Numbered from the stretch's first letter, positions 16,638-25,977 are shown. The stretch is DNA of 64,000 nucleotides from UBA11090 sp035560555 (GCA_035560555.1 DATMZF010000024.1:1-64000), one strand, 5' to 3'. Notes: a model not told the origin generated them from the letters alone. A program made the numbers and translations.

Positions 16638-18316
16638 GGTCGCGCATAGTCAGCCTCGCCATCCTCTATATCAAAAGCGCTTTCAGCCTGTCTCTCCCCT
16701 CGTGGAAGGAGCTGAAAAAGCCGAAGAAGCTCGCCAAGACCATAGGAATCGGCCTAGGCGTCCTCCTCCTTCTCGCCGATGTCGGTTTCATGTTCGTCAT
16801 GATGAACTTGACGATGTACGATGGGCTCAAGCCCGCCGGCATGCAGGGACTCATGCTCCTCAACGCTTCCATCACCGCCTCGGTGCTCGTCTTCGTCATG
16901 GCTTTCATGATGGCGCTCTCCATGTTTTCGCAGTCGGGCATCGAATCGGGTTTCCTCGTCCTGCCCTTCTCTTCCAGGGAGCTGCTCGCGGCGAAGATGT
17001 CTCTCGTCTATTTCGCGGAGGCCTTGATGGGCGTCTTCGTCATGGCCATCGCGATCGTCATCTACGGCATAAAGGAGGCCCCGCCCTTCATGTTCTACGT
17101 GAACGGGCTCGTGACGGCCTTTGCCCTGCCCCTCCTGCCGACCGCCATCTCCTACCTTATCCTCGTGCCGCTGATGAACGCTTCCAGACTGTTCAGGAGC
17201 AAGAACTTCATCATCTACCTGGGCGGTTTCCTCGGCATGGGCTTCGCCCTCGCCTTCAATTTCTATATACAATCGGCCATGACCAAGATAGGCGCTCCGG
17301 CCAGCCTGGCGCTCTATGTCGACTCCGGTTCCCTGATCTCGCGGCTGGGCCAGGCGTGGATTCCCTCCTGGCTGGCATGGAAGGCCCTATCGGAAGCCTC
17401 AAATATCGCGGGCATCCTCGCCGTCCTGGGCAATCTGGCCATAGGCCTCGCCGGCTGCGCCGCCGTCGTGGCCCTTCTCGGCAACGATTACGTGCGGAGC
17501 CTCCGGTCCTTCAACGAATCGACGTTTTCGAAGAAGAAACTTTCCTTGGACGGAAAAGGACGCGACGGGCAGCGGGCTTTCACGCGGAAATCCCTGATGC
17601 GCGGTCTTGTGGCCAGGGAAATCCGGCTCATGAACCGCGAGCCCATGTATCTTCTGAATGGGCCCTTTGTCATGATCCTCATGCCGGCCCTTCTGGCCGT
17701 CGTCTACCTGGCGCAGCACGAAACTTTGTCCGAAGCCATGAAGAGCCTGGGCCCCATGTTGACGGGTCCCGGCGCCTATCTCATCCCGGCGGCCTTCGGC
17801 GGTTTTCTGGGGTCTTCTTCCAGCATCACCTGCACCGCCGTCTCGAGGGACGCGAAGGCTCTGCCCTGGATAAAGGCCATGCCCATAAAGCCAACCTGGT
17901 ATTTCGCGGCGAAACTGCTCCACGCGGAGCTTTTTGCCGTTCTCGGGGCCTTCATCGGCTGCGGCGCCGGGGCCCTGCTCTTGGGAATCGGCGCGCTCGA
18001 TAGCCTTATCGGCCTGCTCCTGGCACTCCTGTTCTCCACAGCCCTCAACATGGCCGGCCTCTGGCTCGACGTGACCTGGCCGCGCTTGAGCTGGGATAAC
18101 CCCATGGCGGCCATGAAGCAGAATCCCAATTCGACCATAGCGATACTGGCGACGATGGGCCTGATCGGGGGGCTGTCCGGCCTGAGCGCCGCGATAGCCT
18201 TGCCGCGCTATGCCTACGCGATGATCTTCGGCGCTGTCTTCACGATCCCGATAATCGCATGGGCCAAGCTCTTCCCGAAATATGCAGCGAAGCGCTACAG
18301 GGACATGGAGGCCTGA
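16634..18316 (+). CDS. ABC exporter membrane subunit, large
   Basis: A 560-residue polytopic membrane protein with at least ten hydrophobic segments. It is much longer than an ordinary ABC-2 permease and fits the putative ABC exporter class that occurs next to a single CcmA-type ATPase. The start ATG overlaps the ATPase stop (ATGA). There is no regulator gene beside the pair. Substrate not predictable. Confidence 0.82.
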   Translation: MRSRIVSLAILYIKSAFSLSLPSWKELKKPKKLAKTIGIGLGVLLLLADVGFMFVMMNLTMYDGLKPAGMQGLMLLNASITASVLVFVMAFMMALSMFSQSGIESGFLVLPFSSRELLAAKMSLVYFAEALMGVFVMAIAIVIYGIKEAPPFMFYVNGLVTAFALPLLPTAISYLILVPLMNASRLFRSKNFIIYLGGFLGMGFALAFNFYIQSAMTKIGAPASLALYVDSGSLISRLGQAWIPSWLAWKALSEASNIAGILAVLGNLAIGLAGCAAVVALLGNDYVRSLRSFNESTFSKKKLSLDGKGRDGQRAFTRKSLMRGLVAREIRLMNREPMYLLNGPFVMILMPALLAVVYLAQHETLSEAMKSLGPMLTGPGAYLIPAAFGGFLGSSSSITCTAVSRDAKALPWIKAMPIKPTWYFAAKLLHAELFAVLGAFIGCGAGALLLGIGALDSLIGLLLALLFSTALNMAGLWLDVTWPRLSWDNPMAAMKQNPNSTIAILATMGLIGGLSGLSAAIALPRYAYAMIFGAVFTIPIIAWAKLFPKYAAKRYRDMEA

Positions 18317-18352
18317 GGGTTTGAAGCGGGGGCGGGGGCGATCTCGGGGCGC

Positions 18353-18811
18353 TTAATCCTGGGGGATTCGGTATTCGACCCAGCGGACCTTGCCGGCCAC
18401 GATGGCCTCCCTGATGCTTTTCTCCGTCCGCGACAGGCAGGATCCCCCGGATTTCACCTCGACGAAGATTATCTCGCTGACCTCGCCGCCTGAGGCCGCG
18501 CCTGAGGCCGCGCCAGAGGCGCCGCTGAAGCAGACGAAATCGACAGGCTTGCCCACGAAACGGGCATCGCCGGGATCGCAGGGAAAATCGGGCAGATAGG
18601 GGGCGAGCTGCTCGGCGACCTGACCTCCCACGACGGCCCTCGATCGCCTGACCGCGTCTTCGCGTTCAGCTTCCAGCCGCCCCGAAAGATCCCTTTCGGA
18701 TTCCAGGCGGCCGTTGCGCCTCCCCAGGGACAGGCCCAGAAAAAGTCCCAGCGCGAAAAGGACGAAGAGGCCGAGAAAGATCGCCAGCATTGAAAGATCG
18801 GTTGGATTCAT
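18353..18811 (-). CDS. Membrane-anchored endonuclease, Holliday-junction-resolvase related
   Basis: A 152-residue protein with one N-terminal membrane helix (residues about 7-27), then a coiled-coil-like charged linker. The catalytic part contains DFPCDPGDARFVGKPVDFVC and IIFVEVKSG, the D...ExK arrangement of PD-(D/E)XK nucleases. It matches the predicted secreted endonucleases distantly related to archaeal Holliday junction resolvases (COG4741 type). A short SGAASGAASG repeat interrupts the domain between the Asp and Glu motifs. The ATG at 18811 is the first that gives the membrane helix. It is convergent with the ABC exporter gene. Confidence 0.85.
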   Translation of the reverse strand: MNPTDLSMLAIFLGLFVLFALGLFLGLSLGRRNGRLESERDLSGRLEAEREDAVRRSRAVVGGQVAEQLAPYLPDFPCDPGDARFVGKPVDFVCFSGASGAASGAASGGEVSEIIFVEVKSGGSCLSRTEKSIREAIVAGKVRWVEYRIPQD

Positions 18812-18881
18812 CGTGATGCCAGCATACTTCGCCTGGGCTTTCGGTAAAAGTGCCTCGCCGGAAAAGAAGCGAGCGATAAAA

Positions 18882-18905
18882 AACCCGCGGCGCAGACCGC
18901 GGGTT
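18882..18905 (-). terminator. Terminator after small lipoprotein gene
   Basis: A 9 bp perfect stem (AACCCGCGG with CCGCGGGTT) and a six-base loop, followed on the minus strand by a T-rich run (TTTTTTATC overlapping the stem end). It ends the transcript of the lipoprotein gene at 18949 and could also work in the other direction (TTTTCTC). Confidence 0.9.
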
Positions 18906-18948
18906 TTCTCGTTTGAGGCGCTCGATGTGGGCGCTCTCGTGGATGACT

Positions 18949-19320
18949 TCAGTTCGCGGATGCCGAGGAAGCGAACTTGTCTTTGTATTCCTGCGCCTTG
19001 GCGGTGAAATCGGTGAGCGCCTGATCGGTGAGCGTGCCCTTGATGGTTTCGGCCACGGCGTCGAGCTCGGAGGCGGTCTTCACCAATTCGTCGTTCTTGG
19101 CCTGCTGGGTGGCGTCTCCACCCTTGAGCTTGGCCGCGACATCGGCATACTGGGCGATGACGCCATCGTAGGTGGAAATCCAGGTCGCGACATCCTTGAT
19201 ATCGGCAGGAGCCACCGAGGCGGCCACGGGCGCCGCTTCGGCGACTTTCGCTTGTTTGGGAGCGCAGGAAACCGCGAGAAGGGCGATCACGAGAATAGCG
19301 ATTAGACTCTTCATCTTCAT
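18949..19320 (-). CDS. Small predicted lipoprotein
   Basis: A 123-residue protein. The signal peptide ends in the lipobox LLAVSC with the lipid-bearing C19. The mature part is Ala-rich and probably helical (repeated AKL, KTASELDAVAETIK), without a recognised domain. GGAG lies six bases before the ATG at 19320. It has its own strong promoter and a good terminator, so it is a single-gene unit and probably an abundant envelope protein. Function unknown. Confidence 0.85.
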   Translation of the reverse strand: MKMKSLIAILVIALLAVSCAPKQAKVAEAAPVAASVAPADIKDVATWISTYDGVIAQYADVAAKLKGGDATQQAKNDELVKTASELDAVAETIKGTLTDQALTDFTAKAQEYKDKFASSASAN

Positions 19321-19351
19321 AAAAATCTCCTATAGCGGAAGAATTGTGCGA

Positions 19352-19381
19352 AATATAGCACCATTGTTCGTTTCTTGTCAA
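19352..19381 (-). promoter_or_regulatory. Promoter of small lipoprotein gene
   Basis: A perfect -35 TTGACA (19376-19381) and an extended -10 (TGC-TATATT, 19352-19357) with an 18-base spacer. The octamer TATAGCAC occurs at 19354-19361 and again at 19384-19391 on the plus strand, 30 bases apart, flanking the -35 box; it may be a regulator site. Confidence 0.8.
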
Positions 19382-19459
19382 CGTATAGCACTAGTTGCGA
19401 GATATTCTTATATAGTATTTGCGTTTACAGGGAAGCTAAAACTTGGTTACAGTGTGATC

Positions 19460-20332
19460 ATGCTGCAATTCGGACTACGCGCGCACGATTTTGGCTGCTT
19501 CCCGGCGGAAATCCTTGCCGAAAGGCTCCAAGCCTTCAGGCCGGCTTCCATTCAACTCGCGCTGGCGAAGGCTTTCCCCTATACGCCGGCGGGATATGGG
19601 TTCCTCAGTCCGGGCTATGCCCGAAGGATTAGGGAGGCTTTCGCCCGCCGCGACATAGGCATCGCCGTGCTCGGCTGCTATATCAACCCCGTGCATCCCG
19701 ACGGTGACGAGCTCGAGCGGCAGCTGCGGAGATTCGAGGAACACCTGCGCTTCGCGCGCGATTTCGGCTGCCCCCTCGTCGGAACGGAAACGGGTTCGCT
19801 CAACCCCGACTGTTCCTACCATCCGGGAACGCGGAGCCAGGCCGTCTTCGACAGGCTCTGCGGCTCCGTCGAACGCCTCGTCCGCGTCGCCGAGGCTTGC
19901 GGATCCATCGTCGGCATCGAACCCGTCGCCGATCAGCATACGGTTTCCAGCATCGAGAAGACACAAGCGCTCATCGCGAGAATAGACTCGCCCGCGCTGC
20001 GGATAATTTTCGATCCCGTAAACTTGATTCCGAGGGCCGGACTCGAAGAGAGTCAGGCCGGCTTCTTCGCGCGCGCCTTCGAGGCTTTCGGGTCGCGCAT
20101 CGCCGTCATCCACGCCAAGGATTTCCGATTCGTTGAAGGACGGAAGTCCGAAGCGGTGGCCGCCGGCGCCGGCGTCTTCGACTTCGCTTCTTTTTTCCGG
20201 ATCCTTCAGGCGAAGAAACCCTTCATCGACGTCCTGCTGGAAAACACCTCGCCTGAGACGGCCTCAGCCGCGCTGGAGTATGTGGCGGGCATCGCGGCGA
20301 GCGTTGCGCGAAACAGCGCTACTCCAGCATGA
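19460..20332 (+). CDS. Sugar phosphate isomerase/epimerase family protein
   Basis: A 290-residue TIM-barrel protein of the AP endonuclease 2 / xylose isomerase-like superfamily. Typical features are the opening GLRAHDFG, VGTETGSLNP, VGIEPVADQHT, IIFDPVNLI and VIHAKDFRF, which place metal ligands Glu, Asp and His at strand ends. I start at the ATG at 19460; the frame is open far upstream but only over the divergent lipoprotein gene. The 3' end overlaps the converging phosphatase gene by 14 bp. The sugar is unknown. Confidence 0.85.
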   Translation: MLQFGLRAHDFGCFPAEILAERLQAFRPASIQLALAKAFPYTPAGYGFLSPGYARRIREAFARRDIGIAVLGCYINPVHPDGDELERQLRRFEEHLRFARDFGCPLVGTETGSLNPDCSYHPGTRSQAVFDRLCGSVERLVRVAEACGSIVGIEPVADQHTVSSIEKTQALIARIDSPALRIIFDPVNLIPRAGLEESQAGFFARAFEAFGSRIAVIHAKDFRFVEGRKSEAVAAGAGVFDFASFFRILQAKKPFIDVLLENTSPETASAALEYVAGIAASVARNSATPA

Positions 20333-21446
20333 CCTCCAGCCTTTTGAAAATGCCGATGTTGTCGTAGGCTCCCTCGAAGATTTCCTGGCCTGCGCCGAGG
20401 GCGAAGACTTTCACATCCTGTCCGGTGTGGCCGCTCGTCGACCAAGAGAATCGGGCATAATCGAAACTTTCGCCATCGGCGATAGTCAGGCCCCCCGTCT
20501 CGTGATCGCTCGTCACGACGATGAGCGTTTCACCCTGGTGTCCGTTGTAGAACGCGACCGCCTCGGCGATCGCCTCGTCCAGGGCTATCACTTCGGGTAT
20601 CATTCGCGCGCTGTCGCCCGCATGGCTGGCCGAATCGATCTTCGCGCTCTCCGCCATTATGAAGAATCCCTCATCTCCGTCGAGAAGATCGATGGCAACG
20701 CGCGTGAATTCGGCGAGAGTGGGATCGCCCGCGTTTTTATCAGCTAGATAGGGAAAAGAGGTGGATGCGCTGACCGCGAGGACCGGAACATTGGAGGGCG
20801 TAAGCGCCGCGACTTCGGCCATGGTATCGGCTATGGTGAATCCATTGTCCTCGGCGACATCGAAGACGCTCGCCTGAGCGTCGTTCGCTCCCAAGGGATC
20901 GCTGAGATTTCCGCCTCCGAAGAAATCGAAAGCGCTGTTGGCCAGCTGGAGCGCTATGTCGTAGTTGTCGCCGCGGGAAGGAGCCGACGCGTAAAAGGCG
21001 GCGGGCGTTGCGCTGTCCAGCGAGCCGCTGGAGACGATACCCACCTTTCGGCCCCTCGCTTTCATCAGTTCGGTGATGGGCGTGAAGCTCGTCGTCTTGC
21101 ATGGGTTCATGTTGATGGTACCGTTGGAGGTCTTTTTGCCCGAGGCTATCGCCGTGGCCGCGGCGGCGGAGTCCGTCACGCCACCTATATAATTATGTGT
21201 GGAGGCCGTACCGGTCGCCGGAAAATCATCGAATCGCAGCGGCGCGTACCCATTATCCCTGGCTTCGGCCGAGTCGGCGTACTGCCTCGCGGCCTCGATG
21301 TGATTGGCCCCCATTCCATCGCCTATGAAGAGAAAAATGTATTTGGGGACGGCTTCCGGACGCGAAAAAACATCCAGACTGCACGAGACGAGAAGAAAAA
21401 GCGACGCGGACAGGAGCAGCCACGGCTTTTTCGCGGTTTTTTTCAC
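20319..21446 (-). CDS. Lipoprotein alkaline phosphatase
   Basis: A 375-residue alkaline phosphatase. The signal peptide ends in the lipobox LLVSC (C22), so it is predicted to be lipid-anchored in the envelope. The catalytic core has FLFIGDGMG (metal Asp43), VTDSAAAAT with the nucleophile S93, and TSDHETGGL (metal ligands Asp, His). The final GHTGQDVKVFALG provides the last His ligand. The start is a GTG at 21446 preceded by AAAGGAA. It would release phosphate from organic esters outside the cytoplasm. Its 3' end overlaps the convergent isomerase gene. Confidence 0.93.
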   Translation of the reverse strand: MKKTAKKPWLLLSASLFLLVSCSLDVFSRPEAVPKYIFLFIGDGMGANHIEAARQYADSAEARDNGYAPLRFDDFPATGTASTHNYIGGVTDSAAAATAIASGKKTSNGTINMNPCKTTSFTPITELMKARGRKVGIVSSGSLDSATPAAFYASAPSRGDNYDIALQLANSAFDFFGGGNLSDPLGANDAQASVFDVAEDNGFTIADTMAEVAALTPSNVPVLAVSASTSFPYLADKNAGDPTLAEFTRVAIDLLDGDEGFFIMAESAKIDSASHAGDSARMIPEVIALDEAIAEAVAFYNGHQGETLIVVTSDHETGGLTIADGESFDYARFSWSTSGHTGQDVKVFALGAGQEIFEGAYDNIGIFKRLEVMLE

Positions 21447-21520
21447 GGCAATTCCTTTGGTCGCATCGAATTCGCGCTCCCCTTAGCAAGTATAGTGGAA
21501 TTGCTTTATGATAACCACAT

Positions 21521-23485
21521 ATGTCATTTATTCCAGCGAGCCTTTCCGATCTCGAAAAGGCCGGTCTTGAGCCGGGCGATCTCGACGCGATCATCGTCAC
21601 GGGCGACGCCTACGTCGACCATTCCTCCTTCGGGGCGGCCATCATCGGACGGGTGCTCGAGTCCGAGGGCTACAGAGTCGCCATACTGGCCCGTCCCGAC
21701 CCCGACGACGTCGAGGCTTTCAGGATTTTCGGCAGGCCGCGGCTGGCCTTTCTCGTCACCGCGGGGGCTGTCGATTCGATGGTTTCATCCTATACGGCCA
21801 ACAAGAAGCCCCGATCTGAAGACGAATACGCGCCAGGCGGCGACAAGGCGCTGTGCATGCGCGCGGACGGGAGCATCGGCGCCGGTATCCGCGCCCGGCC
21901 GAACGCGAGGCCGGACCGCGCGGCCATCGTGTACTCGGCGATGTGCCGACAGGCTTACAAGGGCATTCCCCTCGTCATCGGCGGCATCGAGGCCAGTCTG
22001 AGGCGCCTCGCCCACTACGACTACTGGTCGGATACCGTCCGCAAATCGATCCTCCTCGATTCCAAGGCCGACATCCTCGTCTACGGGATGGGCGAGCGGC
22101 AGATCGCGGAGATCATGAGGCGCTTAGGCGCCGGGCGCCATGCCGCGGGGCACCTTGAAACCGCCGCGACGGGTTCCGGCGCGGCTCCGGCGACCGGCGC
22201 GGCGCCCGCGGGCGCCGCGCCGAAGCCCGATCTGTCCGGCATCCGCGGCACGGCCTGGGCGAAACATGTCGGCGCGATGCCGCCAGAAGCCTTGGCCGCT
22301 GAGTTCCCCGGCGCTTCCATACTCCCCGGCTTCGATTCCCTGTCCGGCTCCGACCCCGAGGCCAAGCTGAATTTCGAGACCTCCTTCGCCCTTCAATACA
22401 GAAACACCGATCCATATTCCGCCCGCCGGCTCGTCGAGCCCTACGGCGACAGGGTCGTCGTGCAGGAACCTCCTGCCTTCCCCCTCGACAGGGAGGAATT
22501 GGACAGGATCTACGCCCTCCCCTACGAGAGGGAAGCGCATCCCATGTACGAATCCCGGGGCGGCGTGCCCGCCCTCGCCGAAGTGAAATTCTCCCTCCTT
22601 TCGTCGCGCGGCTGTTTCGGCGCCTGCTCCTTCTGCGCCCTCACCTTCCACCAGGGACGACAGGTCAACTCGCGGAGCATAGAGGCCATCGTAGAGGAAG
22701 CGCGGATCCTGACGACGATGGGCGATTTCAAAGGCTACATCCACGACGTGGGCGGGCCCACCGCCAACTTCAGGCGTTCCGCCTGCGGCAAAATGGAAAA
22801 GCACGGAGCCTGCCTGGACAGGCGCTGCCTTTCGCCGGAGCCCTGCGCCCAGCTCGAGCCCGACCACAGGGAATACGTCCTGCTACTTCGCGCGCTGCGC
22901 GCGCTGCCCGGGGTGAAGAAAGTCTTCGTCAGATCGGGAGTGCGTTTCGATTACGCCATAGCGGACGAAAGCGACGAATTCCTGAGGGAGCTTGTGAGCC
23001 ACCACATATCGGGCCAGCTCAAGGTCGCGCCGGAACACGTATCCGACAAGGTGCTCGCCCTCATGGGCAAGCCGCCCCGCCGCGTCTACGACGCGTTCGC
23101 CGCCCGCTACGCCGACCTGAACCGCGAAAAAGACCTCAAACAGTATCTCATCCCTTACTTCATTTCGGCCCACCCGGGATCGGGCCTGCCCGAGGCGATA
23201 GAACTCGCGGAGTACCTGCGCGATACGGGCTTCGTGCCCGACCAGGCCCAGGATTTCTATCCCACGCCGGGAACCCTTGCCACCGCCATGTACTGGTGCG
23301 GGACCAATCCTCTCGACGGCCAGCCTGTCTATGTGGCGAGGGGAGCCCACGAGCGCGCCCTACAGCGCGCCCTGCTCCAGTACAATGCGCCCGCCAACGC
23401 CGAGCTCGTGCGCGAAGCCCTGACCGTCGCCGGGAGGGGGGACCTGATCGGAACGGGCTCACGCTGTCTCGTGAAGAAGCGATAG
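21521..23485 (+). CDS. YgiQ family radical SAM protein
   Basis: A 654-residue member of the UPF0313/YgiQ family. An N-terminal B12-binding-like region (VTGDAYVDHSSFGAA) precedes a radical SAM core with the Cys triad in CFGACSFC. The C-terminal segment (QDFYPTPGTLATAMYW) is diagnostic. A low-complexity stretch of Ala, Gly and Pro at about residues 210-235 breaks an otherwise conserved region and looks like a local repeat expansion. The physiological reaction of the family is not established. It is transcribed away from the phosphatase gene. Confidence 0.93.
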   Translation: MSFIPASLSDLEKAGLEPGDLDAIIVTGDAYVDHSSFGAAIIGRVLESEGYRVAILARPDPDDVEAFRIFGRPRLAFLVTAGAVDSMVSSYTANKKPRSEDEYAPGGDKALCMRADGSIGAGIRARPNARPDRAAIVYSAMCRQAYKGIPLVIGGIEASLRRLAHYDYWSDTVRKSILLDSKADILVYGMGERQIAEIMRRLGAGRHAAGHLETAATGSGAAPATGAAPAGAAPKPDLSGIRGTAWAKHVGAMPPEALAAEFPGASILPGFDSLSGSDPEAKLNFETSFALQYRNTDPYSARRLVEPYGDRVVVQEPPAFPLDREELDRIYALPYEREAHPMYESRGGVPALAEVKFSLLSSRGCFGACSFCALTFHQGRQVNSRSIEAIVEEARILTTMGDFKGYIHDVGGPTANFRRSACGKMEKHGACLDRRCLSPEPCAQLEPDHREYVLLLRALRALPGVKKVFVRSGVRFDYAIADESDEFLRELVSHHISGQLKVAPEHVSDKVLALMGKPPRRVYDAFAARYADLNREKDLKQYLIPYFISAHPGSGLPEAIELAEYLRDTGFVPDQAQDFYPTPGTLATAMYWCGTNPLDGQPVYVARGAHERALQRALLQYNAPANAELVREALTVAGRGDLIGTGSRCLVKKR

Positions 23486-23496
23486 CCTTTCACCCC

Positions 23497-23525
23497 TTGC
23501 GCTTTTTGGATAGAGGGCATAGTAT
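23497..23525 (+). promoter_or_regulatory. Promoter of TetR-ABC operon
   Basis: TTGCGC (23497-23502) and TAGTAT (23520-23525) with a 17-base spacer. The putative TetR operator begins five bases downstream, where a bound repressor would block transcription. Confidence 0.65.
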
Positions 23526-23529
23526 ATCA

Positions 23530-23555
23530 ATGACTATTTAATCTATTTTAGTCAT
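23530..23555. promoter_or_regulatory. Putative TetR-type operator
   Basis: A perfect inverted repeat, ATGACTA and TAGTCAT, separated by 12 bases, lies between the -10 box and the start codon of the TetR gene. The position suggests autorepression of the TetR-ABC operon. AGGGG just after it is the ribosome binding site. Confidence 0.6.
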
Positions 23556-23564
23556 AGGGGTTAT

Positions 23565-24203
23565 ATGCCGAAGGCCTTCAGCCAGCAGGAACGCGAAAGG
23601 ATCGAGTCCAGGCTCATCGCGACCGGGAAACGCCTCATCAACAAGGTAGGGATCCGCTTTCTCGTCGTGGACGACATCGCGAGGGAAGCGGGCATTTCCA
23701 AGGGCAGCTTCTATTCCTTCCACCCCTCCCGCGAGGAATTCATCCTCGCCGTATTCGAATCCTGGGAAAAGGAACACCGCGGCGCACTCATCCGCGAAGT
23801 GGTGGAGGGCAAAGGCAGTTTCCGCGAAAGGTTGGAGCGCTTCTTCATCGGAGCCTTCCGGATCCTCGAAAAGGAGCCGGGCCTGGCGACCCTCGGCGTG
23901 AAGGACATACAGATGATCATGGAGCGCCTCCCACCCGAGCGGATCGAAGCCCACAAGTCCGCCGACGATAAGGCGCTCGCGGAAGCTTTCGGAGGCAGGG
24001 CGGGCATGGAGCGCTTCCCGCCAATCCTCCTGTCGGCCTTGCGAGGCCTGGCTCCCGCCCTTTTCGCGATAGCGCTGCACAGGGAAGATTTCCCTCCTGA
24101 AAGCTACCAGGCGACGGTGCGGTTTCTCGGCGAAGCCCTGGCCGCGCGGATCGCGGCAGATGTCGAAGCTTTCGCCCCCACAGGCAAGGGAGATAGCGCG
24201 TGA
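23565..24203 (+). CDS. TetR family transcriptional regulator
   Basis: A 212-residue repressor. The N-terminal helix-turn-helix (about residues 25-55) is clear in VDDIAREAGISKGSFYSFHPS. The C-terminal ligand domain is not specific. It is the first gene of an operon with an ABC ATPase (GTGA overlap) and a permease, so it probably senses the exported compound and controls its own operon through the palindrome just upstream. Confidence 0.92.
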   Translation: MPKAFSQQERERIESRLIATGKRLINKVGIRFLVVDDIAREAGISKGSFYSFHPSREEFILAVFESWEKEHRGALIREVVEGKGSFRERLERFFIGAFRILEKEPGLATLGVKDIQMIMERLPPERIEAHKSADDKALAEAFGGRAGMERFPPILLSALRGLAPALFAIALHREDFPPESYQATVRFLGEALAARIAADVEAFAPTGKGDSA

Positions 24204-25192
24204 CCAAGAAAAATAAAGTGAAGGATCGCCCCTCTGCCGGCGCGGCCGCGGCCGCCACAGATCGCGATCATGGCGCTGCCCGGGCCGTCGCGATCCGCGC
24301 CCGCGGCCTTTCGAAGAGTTTCGGCGAGGTGCGGGCGGTGGACGGCATCGACCTCGAAGTGCGCCGTGGCGAGATCTATGGCTTCCTCGGCAGGAACGGC
24401 GCCGGCAAGACGACCACCATCCGTATGCTCCTCGGTCTCGTCCGCCCGAGCTCAGGCGAAATCTCGATGCTGGGCTCTTCCCTCAAGGAAAACCGCGAGG
24501 GCGTCCTCTCGCGCGTCGGCTACTTCGTCGAATCCCCGGCGGCCTATCCCAACCTCACGGTCAGGGAAAACCTGGACATCCAGCGCCGCCTGACCGGCGC
24601 CCCTCCCGGCGCGGCCGATGAGGCAATCGAGCTCCTCAAGCTCGGTGAATACTCAGGCAGGCGCGCCGGGCGGCTCTCCCTGGGCAACAAGCAGCGATTG
24701 TCGCTCGCGCGCGCCCTCCTCCATTCACCAGAACTCCTCATCCTCGACGAACCCGCCAACGGCCTCGACCCGGCGGGCATTCTGGAGATCAGATCGCTCC
24801 TGCGCCGCCTGGCCGCCGAGCAGGGCGTGACGATATTCATGTCGAGCCACCGCCTGGACGAGGTCGCCCAGCTGGCCGATAGGGTCGGGATCATCCACGA
24901 AGGGAAGCTGATAGAGGAAGTCGACTATCGCGAACTGCGCGAGTTGGGAAGGACCTCCATCGTCATCGTGGTCGACGACTCAGGCAGGGCAGAAAAGATC
25001 CTGAGGGAAAGTCTGGGCTTCCTCGAAGTGTCACGCCCGGACGCGAAGACCCTCCGCGTGGCGGACCGGAGCGCCGAGCCGGCGGCCATCGCCCGGGCCC
25101 TCGTCGAGGCGGGCATAGGCCTCGAGCGGCTCGCCGCCGAGGAAGAGGATCTGGAGCGCCACTTCATGCGCCTGACGGGAGGTACGATATGA
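24200..25192 (+). CDS. ABC transporter ATPase (TetR-linked)
   Basis: A 330-residue ATPase. Walker A is GRNGAGKT, the signature LSLGNKQR, the Walker B LLILDEPANGLDP and the switch FMSSHRLDE. It has an extra C-terminal domain of about 80 residues, as in drug and antibiotic exporters of the BcrA/YhaQ kind. The start is a GTG overlapping the TetR stop; the first 30 residues are Ala-rich and outside the domain. It is followed by its permease with a 4 bp overlap. Confidence 0.92.
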   Translation: MTKKNKVKDRPSAGAAAAATDRDHGAARAVAIRARGLSKSFGEVRAVDGIDLEVRRGEIYGFLGRNGAGKTTTIRMLLGLVRPSSGEISMLGSSLKENREGVLSRVGYFVESPAAYPNLTVRENLDIQRRLTGAPPGAADEAIELLKLGEYSGRRAGRLSLGNKQRLSLARALLHSPELLILDEPANGLDPAGILEIRSLLRRLAAEQGVTIFMSSHRLDEVAQLADRVGIIHEGKLIEEVDYRELRELGRTSIVIVVDDSGRAEKILRESLGFLEVSRPDAKTLRVADRSAEPAAIARALVEAGIGLERLAAEEEDLERHFMRLTGGTI

Positions 25193-25977
25193 GATTCGCG
25201 GCCGTCGTATACACCGAATTCCTGAAGCTCCGCAGGAGCAAGGCTCCCTGGATCACCCTCGCCGTCTACACCTTCATGGTGGGGATAGGCGGGTTCTTCA
25301 TGTGGCTCATGAAGAATCCGGGACTGGCCGAGAGCCTCGGCATTTTCGGCAAGAAGGCGCAGTTCGCCTTCGGCGGCGAGCCCATCGACTGGGCCACCTT
25401 CCTGGGCTTCATCGCGCAGATGGGCGGAATAGGCGGACTCATCATGTCCTCCGTCATCGTGACCTATGTCTTCGGCAGGGAATATGCCGAGGGCACGGCT
25501 AAGAATCTCCTGGCCCTGCCGGTAGCGCGGCGTAGTTTCGTATTTGCCAAGATACTCGTCTCCGCCGCCTGGTTCGGCTGCCTGACGCTCTATATGCTCC
25601 CGGGAACCTTCATCGTCGGAACCCTGGTGGGCATCGGGACTCTGGAGGCTTCCCTGTTTTCGGCCGCCGCTGGCCGCCTTCTCGCCCTCGCCCTCATGTC
25701 CCTCTGCTGCTCCTTCCTCACGGCCTGGGTCGCGGTGGAAACAAGGGGATACTTCGCGCCCCTTGGCTATTCCATCTTCACATTGCTCCTCGCCGTGATT
25801 TTCGCCGCCACGGGCTGGGGGCCTTGGGTGCCTTGGTCGATCGTGGGCATCTGCAGCGGGGCGGCCGGCCCCGAAGCCTCCCTCGGGGGGGGCAGTTTCC
25901 TCGTCATCGCGGCGACAGCCGCGACGGGCAACCTCCTCACCCTCCGCCACGAGGTCGGCGCCGACAACCTGCAGTAA
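25189..25977 (+). CDS. ABC-2 type permease (TetR-linked)
   Basis: A 262-residue membrane protein with six hydrophobic segments, of the ABC-2 permease class: EFLKLRRSKAPW at the N-terminus and FGREYAEGTAKNLLALPV in the first cytoplasmic loop are characteristic. It forms the export channel with the preceding ATPase. A heterogeneous small-molecule or drug export role is typical for the class; the substrate cannot be read here. Confidence 0.9.
   Translation: MRFAAVVYTEFLKLRRSKAPWITLAVYTFMVGIGGFFMWLMKNPGLAESLGIFGKKAQFAFGGEPIDWATFLGFIAQMGGIGGLIMSSVIVTYVFGREYAEGTAKNLLALPVARRSFVFAKILVSAAWFGCLTLYMLPGTFIVGTLVGIGTLEASLFSAAAGRLLALALMSLCCSFLTAWVAVETRGYFAPLGYSIFTLLLAVIFAATGWGPWVPWSIVGICSGAAGPEASLGGGSFLVIAATAATGNLLTLRHEVGADNLQ

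Noticed and set aside
16564..18003. 479-codon plus-strand frame inside the ABC exporter membrane gene
   Set aside because: Very rich in Arg, His and Pro; an alternate frame of a well-supported membrane protein with a coupled start.
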